A stretch of 64,000 nt of DNA from Chlorocebus sabaeus (lineage: Eukaryota > Chordata > Mammalia > Primates > Cercopithecidae), in contig NC_132928.1 in the NCBI RefSeq assembly GCF_047675955.1, forward strand, positions 50,462,889 through 50,526,888, in the 5' to 3' direction. Shown here one piece after another: positions 58,386-64,000 of this stretch. A program made the position numbers and the translations under genes. The notes beneath the pieces were generated by a model, which had not been told where the DNA came from, did no database searches, and saw nothing but the letters and a program-made list of their open reading frames with translations. Position 1 is the stretch's first letter. The number at the start of each line of letters is the position of its first letter.

Positions 58386-58663
58386 GGCCGGGCGCGGTGG
58401 CTCACACCTGTAATCCTAGCACCTTGGGAGGCTGAGGCGTGAGGATCACTTGAGGTCAGGAGTTTGAGACTAGCCTGGCCAACATGGTGAAACCCGTCTC
58501 TACCAAAAATACAAAAATTAACTACGCATGGTGGTGCACACCTGTAATCCCAGCTACTCTGGAGGCTGAGGCACGATAATTGCTTGAACTCATAAGGTGG
58601 AGGTTGCAGTGAGCTGAAATCGTGCCACTGCACTCCAACCTGGGCGACAGTGAGATTCTGTCA
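58386..58663 (+). mobile_element. AluS with tail replaced by GGGGA repeats
   Basis: Starts GGCCGGGCGCGG; ends GATTCTGTCAAGG and then passes into a G/A-rich run instead of poly-A. Confidence 0.92.
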
Positions 58664-58698
58664 AGGGAGGGGAAAGAGAGGGGAGGGGAGGGAGGGGG
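58664..58698 (+). repeat. GGGGA-rich run
   Basis: Purine-only run joining an Alu to an L1 segment; a related run lies at 58941-58975. Confidence 0.9.
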
Positions 58699-58940
58699 CC
58701 ACACAAAAGCTTGTACAAGAATGTTCACAGCAGCATTATTCATAATAGCCAAAAAGTGGAGATAACCCAAATGTTCATCCACTAATGAATGGATTGTTAA
58801 AATGTGGTATATCTATACAATGGGACAGTATTCAGCCATTTAAAAAAACAAACAAACAAACAAACACGAGGTGCTGACATGCTACAACATGGATGAACCT
58901 TGAAAATGTGCTAAGTGAAAAAAAAGCTCTTGCAAAGGGA
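58699..58940 (+). mobile_element. Short L1M 3' segment between two GGGGA runs
   Basis: CACAGCAGCATTATTCATAA to GATGAACCTTGAAAATGTG is L1 3' ORF2 sequence. It shares private differences with 60728-60940 and is bounded on both sides by G/A-rich repeats. Confidence 0.87.
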
Positions 58941-58975
58941 AGTGGAGGGGAGGCGACAGGAGGGGAGGGGAGGGA
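58941..58975 (+). repeat. GGGGA-rich run, second copy
   Basis: AGTGGAGGGGAGGCGACAGG then GGGGA units; closes the far side of the L1 segment. Confidence 0.88.
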
Positions 58976-59080
58976 AATATAGTAAAAAAAAATCAGTAAA
59001 GGAATTAAAATGTTACACTAGGAAATATTCACTTTAAAAAAAAAGTAAAGGAGGAAGAGAAGAATAAAAAGACACGAGAG

Positions 59081-59396
59081 CTGATGGGGCATGGTGGCTC
59101 ACGCCTGTAATCCCAGCACTTTGGGAGGCCAAGGCAGGCAGATCACGAGGTCAGGCGATCGAGACCATCCTGTTTAACACAGTGAAACCCTGTCTCTACT
59201 AAAATACAAAAAATTAGCTGGGCATGGTGGCGGGAGACTGTAGTCCCAGCTACTCGGGAGGCTGAGGCAGGAGAATGATGTGAATGAACCCAGGAGGTGG
59301 AGGTTGCCCTGAGCCGAGATCGCGCCACTGCACTCCAGCCTGGGCGACAGAATGAGACTCCATCTCAAAAATAATAATAATAAAAATAAAAAACAC
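59081..59396 (+). mobile_element. AluY, full length
   Basis: (AAT)n tail; a GTGAATGAACCC internal GAAT duplication near 59280. Confidence 0.92.
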
Positions 59397-59424
59397 ATGA
59401 GAGATAGAAATAAAAGAAAAAAAA

Positions 59425-59722
59425 ATTTTTTTTTTTTTTTTTTGAAACGGAGTTTCACTCTTGTTGCCCAGGCTATGGTGGAATGGTGTGATCTCGGCTC
59501 ACTGCAACCTCTGCCTCCCAGGTTCAAGGAATTCTCCTGCCTCAGCCTCCTGAGTAGCTGGGATTACAGGCACCCGCCACCATGCCCGACTAATTTTTTA
59601 AATTGTTAGTAGAGATTTCACCATGTTGGCCAGGCTGGTCTGGAACTCCTAACCTCAGGTGATCCACCCACCTCAGCCTCCCAAAGTGCTGGGATTACAG
59701 GCGTGAGCCACTGGGCCTGGCC
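59425..59722 (-). mobile_element. AluS, full length
   Basis: Tail-to-tail with the preceding Alu. Confidence 0.93.
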
Positions 59723-59740
59723 TACAAAAATTTTAATGGC

Positions 59741-60036
59741 GGCCGGGTGCAGTGGCTCACGCCTGTAATCCCAGCGCTTTGGGAGGCTGAGGTGGGTAGA
59801 TCACAAGGTCAGGAGATCGAGACCATCCTGGCTAACACAGTGAAACCCTGTCTCTACTAAAAATACAAAAAATTAGCCAGGCGTTTGGCGGGCGCCTGTA
59901 GTCCCAGCTATTCAGGAGGCTGAGGCAGGAGATTGGTGTGAACCCGGGAGGCGGAGCTTGCAGTGAGCTTAGTTGGTGCCACTGCACTCCAGCCTGGGTG
60001 ACAGTGGGAGACTCTGTCCATAAAGAAAAAAAAAAT
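59741..60036 (+). mobile_element. AluY, full length
   Basis: Starts GGCCGGGTGCAG; AAATTTTAATG-like flanks. Confidence 0.93.
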
Positions 60037-61431
60037 TTAATGTCAGACATAAATCCAACTGTATCAATAATAATAATAAGTGTTAATTGAGCAATCCAAT
60101 CAAATCCAATCAAAAGGTAGAGATTGTCAGACTGCATTTATGAAAAAGACCCAACTGTACACTGGCTACAGAAGACAGTTTACATTCAAAGATACCATAT
60201 AGCCGGGCACAGTGGCTCATGCCTGTAATCGCAGCACTTTGGGAGGCAGAGGTGGGTGGATCACCTAAGGTCAGGAGTTCGAGACCAGCATGACCAACAT
60301 GGTGAAACCCCATCTCTATTAAAAATACAAAATTAGCCAGGCGTGGTGGCATGTGCCTGTAATCCCAGCTACTAGGGAGGCTGAGGCACGAGAATCACTT
60401 GAACCTGGGAAACGGAGGTTGCGGTGAGCCAAGATCATGCCAATGAACTCCAGCCTGGTCAACAAGAGTGAAACTCCGTCTCAAAAAAAAAAAAAAAAAA
60501 GATACACATAGACTGAAAGTAAAAGAATGGAAAAATACATACAAAGAGCAACCATAAGAAAGCTGGAGTGACTGTACTCATATCAAACAAAACAGACTTT
60601 AAGTGAAAAGATATAAAAATGATACAATTACTTTACAAAAGAGTTTGGCAATTAAACATAGAGTTACCATATCACCTAGCAATTCTACTCTTAGGTACAT
60701 ACTCAAGATAAATAGAAACATTAAGGCCGCACAAGAATGTTCACAGCAGCATTATTCATAATAGCCAAAAAGTGAAGACAACCCAAATGTTCATCCACCA
60801 ATGAATGGATTGTTAAAATGCGGTATATCTCTACAGTGGGATATTATTCAGCCACTAAAAAAAAAAGAAATGCTGACATGTGCTACAACATGGATGAACC
60901 TTGAAAATGTGCTAAGTGGAAAAAAGCTCTTGCAAAGGATGACAAATTGTATGATTCCATTCATATGAAATGTCCATAATGGGTAAATCCATACAGACAG
61001 AAAGTAGATTGGAAGTTGCCTAGAGCTGGGAAAATTGGTGGGAAAAGGGGAGTGTTTGGAGATACAGAGTTTCTTTTTGGGGGTGATGAAAATGTTCTAA
61101 AATTGTGGTAATGTTTGAACAGCTCTGCTTATATACTAAAAAAAGCATTGAATTGTATACTTGAAATGGGTGAACTGTATATTTTGTGAATTATATCTCA
61201 ATAATGTTAAAAAACAGGCAAAACTTACCTGGTGATAGAGATCTGATTGATGGTTACCTTTTGCAGGGTTATCAGCTTAGAGAACCAACATGAGGGAGCT
61301 TGCTGATGTCTTGGACATGTTAAGTGTCTGATCTGGGTGATGATTACGTGGATGTATACAAGTATAAAGTTCTTCAAATTATATACTTAAGATTTGTGTA
61401 CTTTATGCAATACCTCAGCTGAAAAAAAAAA
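60037..61431 (+). mobile_element. L1M ORF2 remnant with internal deletion
   Basis: 60037-60640 is mid-ORF2 (AAAAGGTAGAGATTGTCAG, GGAGTGACTGTACTCATATC); after about 60650 it jumps to the ORF2 end (CATAGAGTTACCATATCACC) and 3' UTR. A second L1M 3'-end-like block is at 61222-61431. Confidence 0.85.
60202..60500 (+). mobile_element. AluS, full length
   Basis: AAAGATAC(C)A repeats on both sides; splits L1M ORF2. Confidence 0.94.
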
Positions 61432-61731
61432 ATTATTTATTTATTTATTTTGACATGGAGTCTCACTGTGTTGTCCAGGCTGGAGTGTAGTGGCTCAATC
61501 TCGACTCAGTGCAACCTCTGCCTCCCGGGTTCAAGTAATTTTCCTGTCTTGGCCTCCCTAGTAGCTGGGATTACAGGCATGTGCCATCACACCCGGCTAA
61601 TTTTTGCATTTTTAGTAGCGATAGGGTTTCACCATGTCTGCAGGCTGGGCTCGAACTCCTGACCTCAGGTGATCCACCCGGCTTGGCCTCCCAAAGTGCT
61701 GAGATTATATGCACAAGCCACCACACCTGAC
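61432..61731 (-). mobile_element. AluS, full length
   Basis: (TTTA)n start at 61434-61450. Confidence 0.92.
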
Positions 61732-61866
61732 CAAAACATTTCAAAATGTCAGATTTAAATAATTTTGACTTAAAATATTGATATTAATTAGTTATAATTT
61801 TATTTTCTACTCAGTTTTAATAGATAAAAATATTGTATAAGTAAAATAACTTAAAACATAAAATAA

Positions 61867-62157
61867 ATCTTTTTGAGACAGGGTCTTGCTTTGCTACCCA
61901 GGCTGGGGTGCAGTGGCATCATCTCAGCTCACTGTAGCCTCAACCTCCTGGGCTCAAGTGATTCAAGCAATCCTCCCGCCTCAGCCTCCTGAATAGGTGT
62001 GACTGACTACAGGCACATACCACCAGGCCCAGATGATTTTTGTATTTTTTGTAGAAATGGGGTTTTGGCATGTTGCCCAGGCTGGTCTCAAACTCCTGGA
62101 CTCAAGCAATCAGCCGGCCCCAGCCTCCTCAAGTTCTGGGAGCCACCGTGCCTGGCC
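61867..62157 (-). mobile_element. AluJ, full length
   Basis: Diverged, few CpGs, ends GTGCCTGGCC. Confidence 0.9.
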
Positions 62158-62204
62158 AGTAGTTTTTATTTTACATTTTTATATTGAGATTCTTATTTTT
62201 TTAA

Positions 62205-62474
62205 AATTTTTTGAGACATCTTGCTCTGTCACCCAGGCTAGAGTGCAGTGACACAATTTTGGCTCACTGCAATTTCCACCTCCCAGGTTCAAGCGATTCT
62301 CCTATCTCAGCCTCCCGAGTAGCTGGGATTACAGGCACCCGCCACCACGCCCAGCCAATTTTTGTATTTTTTTTTTTAAGTAGAGACAGGGTTTTGTTAT
62401 GTTGGCCAGGCTGGTCCGCCTGCCTCAGCCTCCTAAAGTGCTGGGATTATAGGCATGATCCACGGTGTCCGGTC
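62205..62474 (-). mobile_element. AluS with internal deletions
   Basis: Shortened near 62400-62420. Confidence 0.9.
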
Positions 62475-62525
62475 TACATTGACATTCTTAAAGAAAATAT
62501 ATTCAACATATGCAATGTTTGTGTC

Positions 62526-62841
62526 CTTTATTTATTTGTTTATTTATTTACTTACTTTTTGAGATGGAGTCCTGCTCTGTCACCCAGGCTGGAATGCAGT
62601 GGCGCCATCTCGGCTACTGCAACCTCTACATCCCGGGCTCAAGCGACTCTCCTGCCTCCGCCTCTCAAGTAGCTGGGATTCTAGGCGCCTGCCTGCACAC
62701 CCGGCTAATTTTTGTATTTTTAATAGAGACAAGGTTTATTCATGTTAGCCAGGCTGGTCTCGAACTCCTGACCTCAAGTGAGCCACCTATCTTGGCCTCC
62801 CAAAGTGCTGTGATTACAGGCGTGAGTCACTGTGCCTTGCC
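62526..62841 (-). mobile_element. AluS, full length
   Basis: (TTTA)-rich start, ends TGCCTTGCC. Confidence 0.92.
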
Positions 62842-64000
62842 TGTACCCTTTAAATTTTACTACATCTATAGAATACAGATAAACAAAAACTTTAATGATA
62901 ATAACATAATTCACAATTTTGTTGAAATGATAGCAAGATAAAAATTATGGAATAAATATAACGATATATAAATTACACTTTAAAAAATTTTATTTCTCAT
63001 CCACACACCACTGGATTATCAGTGGAACATCTGGACACATGCAATAATATTTAAATTCTGTCGTTTTTCGACATTTCACTTCTCTTTCCAATCATATAAA
63101 AACTATAGCTTTACACACATTTTTCTATTTGGTTGCTATGAAAATTTTCTTGTTGAGGTATGAGGCTATATTTTATTTGGTAGTCTGTGTTAATTTGATT
63201 TACAACTTTTATAGATTTTAGTATATGGTATGTGGGCCTCAATTTGTTCTTTTGATATGAATCCCAGAAATGTTATTGGTGGGCCTACACATAGCATGTG
63301 TGTTCTGCCTTATATTACAGTTTTCTATGTACTTTTTAACCCCCACTTCATTCTCCCACATACACACAAATAAACACACACATACTACTATAAAGCTCCT
63401 GAAGAAAAGAGATGGTCTTACCCATTTTAGATTCTCCTGGGTCATGTCTATCACAGTGATCGTAAACACTCAATAAATAGGTTTTGAATATCACGGAATC
63501 ATGCGTATGGGAAGTGGGATGCACACCTCAAGAAATTTCTCCTAAATAGAATGGATTTAAGAAATCCAACAGGCAGAAATGATAGATATTGAAACTCAAG
63601 TCTTTTTTCCTCAGGGCATATAAAGCCCCATAGGCAACAGAAAACAAGGTTAGCCAACCTGCCTCACTATTGGCGCCGTGGATGATTTCTGTAGGTGAGA
63701 GGGTCACTGACTCAGAGCTGAGCTGTCCAATGTGTGATAATGAGACATATGTCTTCTTGGCATATCTTTTAGAATGAGAAATAGGAAGACATTAAACTTC
63801 ATACTTGGAGGTAAAAAGTCCCTCTGTAGAACTGGATAAATTCCTCTTTACAATATTCTAACAGTCCACCTGTTAGTTCCAGTAGAATGGAATCTAATTG
63901 TCTAGATTAGATTGTCCAGTAAAAATTCAAGTAACAGTTGTGGTAATTTTAGCAATATAATGAATTGCCATTTATTGGGAAGTTAAGAGTCCCCCATAGG
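62842..64000. other. Intergenic right edge, unique
   Basis: AT-rich, Alu-free for over 1.1 kb. 63420-63490 (GGGTCATGTCTATCACAGTG, CACTCAATAAATAG) resembles an L2 3' end. No exon recognised. Confidence 0.5.

Noticed and set aside
1..64000. CRISPR arrays, operons, phage or bacterial genes
   Set aside because: Base composition, Alu/L1 content and spliced exons show primate nuclear DNA; no regularly spaced direct repeats with unique spacers were seen.

Overview
The window is primate nuclear DNA, very rich in Alu elements (about 80 complete or partial copies, by my estimate roughly a third of the bases). The youngest Alus (for example 14929-15230, 21939-22233, 23285-23599, 25416-25752 and the inner copy at 4955-5247) carry the diagnostic words GAGGTGGCGGGCGC and GATCCGGCCACTGC. 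From established knowledge these mark the AluYRa/AluMacYa lineages of Old World monkeys, so I infer a cercopithecid (macaque, baboon or vervet type) rather than human.

The only functional protein-coding gene I recognise is SOAT1 (sterol O-acyltransferase 1, also called ACAT1), on the minus strand. It enters through a CpG-island promoter at about 41.03-41.56 kb. A non-coding first exon ends at 41230. Intron 1 (about 8.7 kb) leads to exon 2 (32480-32355), which holds the start codon at 32472-32470 and 39 codons. Intron 2 (about 20.9 kb) leads to the 59-base exon 3 (11485-11427). Intron 3 then runs out of the left edge. Joining exons 2 and 3 gives an open reading frame matching the first 59 residues of SOAT1. 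The rest of the gene (membrane-bound O-acyltransferase domain) lies beyond coordinate 1. Everything right of about 41.56 kb is upstream intergenic sequence.

The remainder is nested transposon history. There is an RPL21 retrocopy landed inside an Alu (9315-9921), an ERV1-class solo LTR inside an older repeat (3915-4515), and a MaLR (THE1/MST-type) solo LTR (32507-32863) only 26 bases from the exon 2 acceptor. Several old L1M elements are cut up by Alus, together with L2/MIR and Tigger/hAT remnants. Microsatellites include (GGAA)n, (TTCC)n, (TATAAA)n and GGGGA runs.

No new gene system is visible. The points most worth checking are the LTR that appears to supply the branch point for SOAT1 exon 2, the GC-AG intron after exon 3, possible divergent transcription from the SOAT1 promoter, and several local duplications between 49 and 61 kb.
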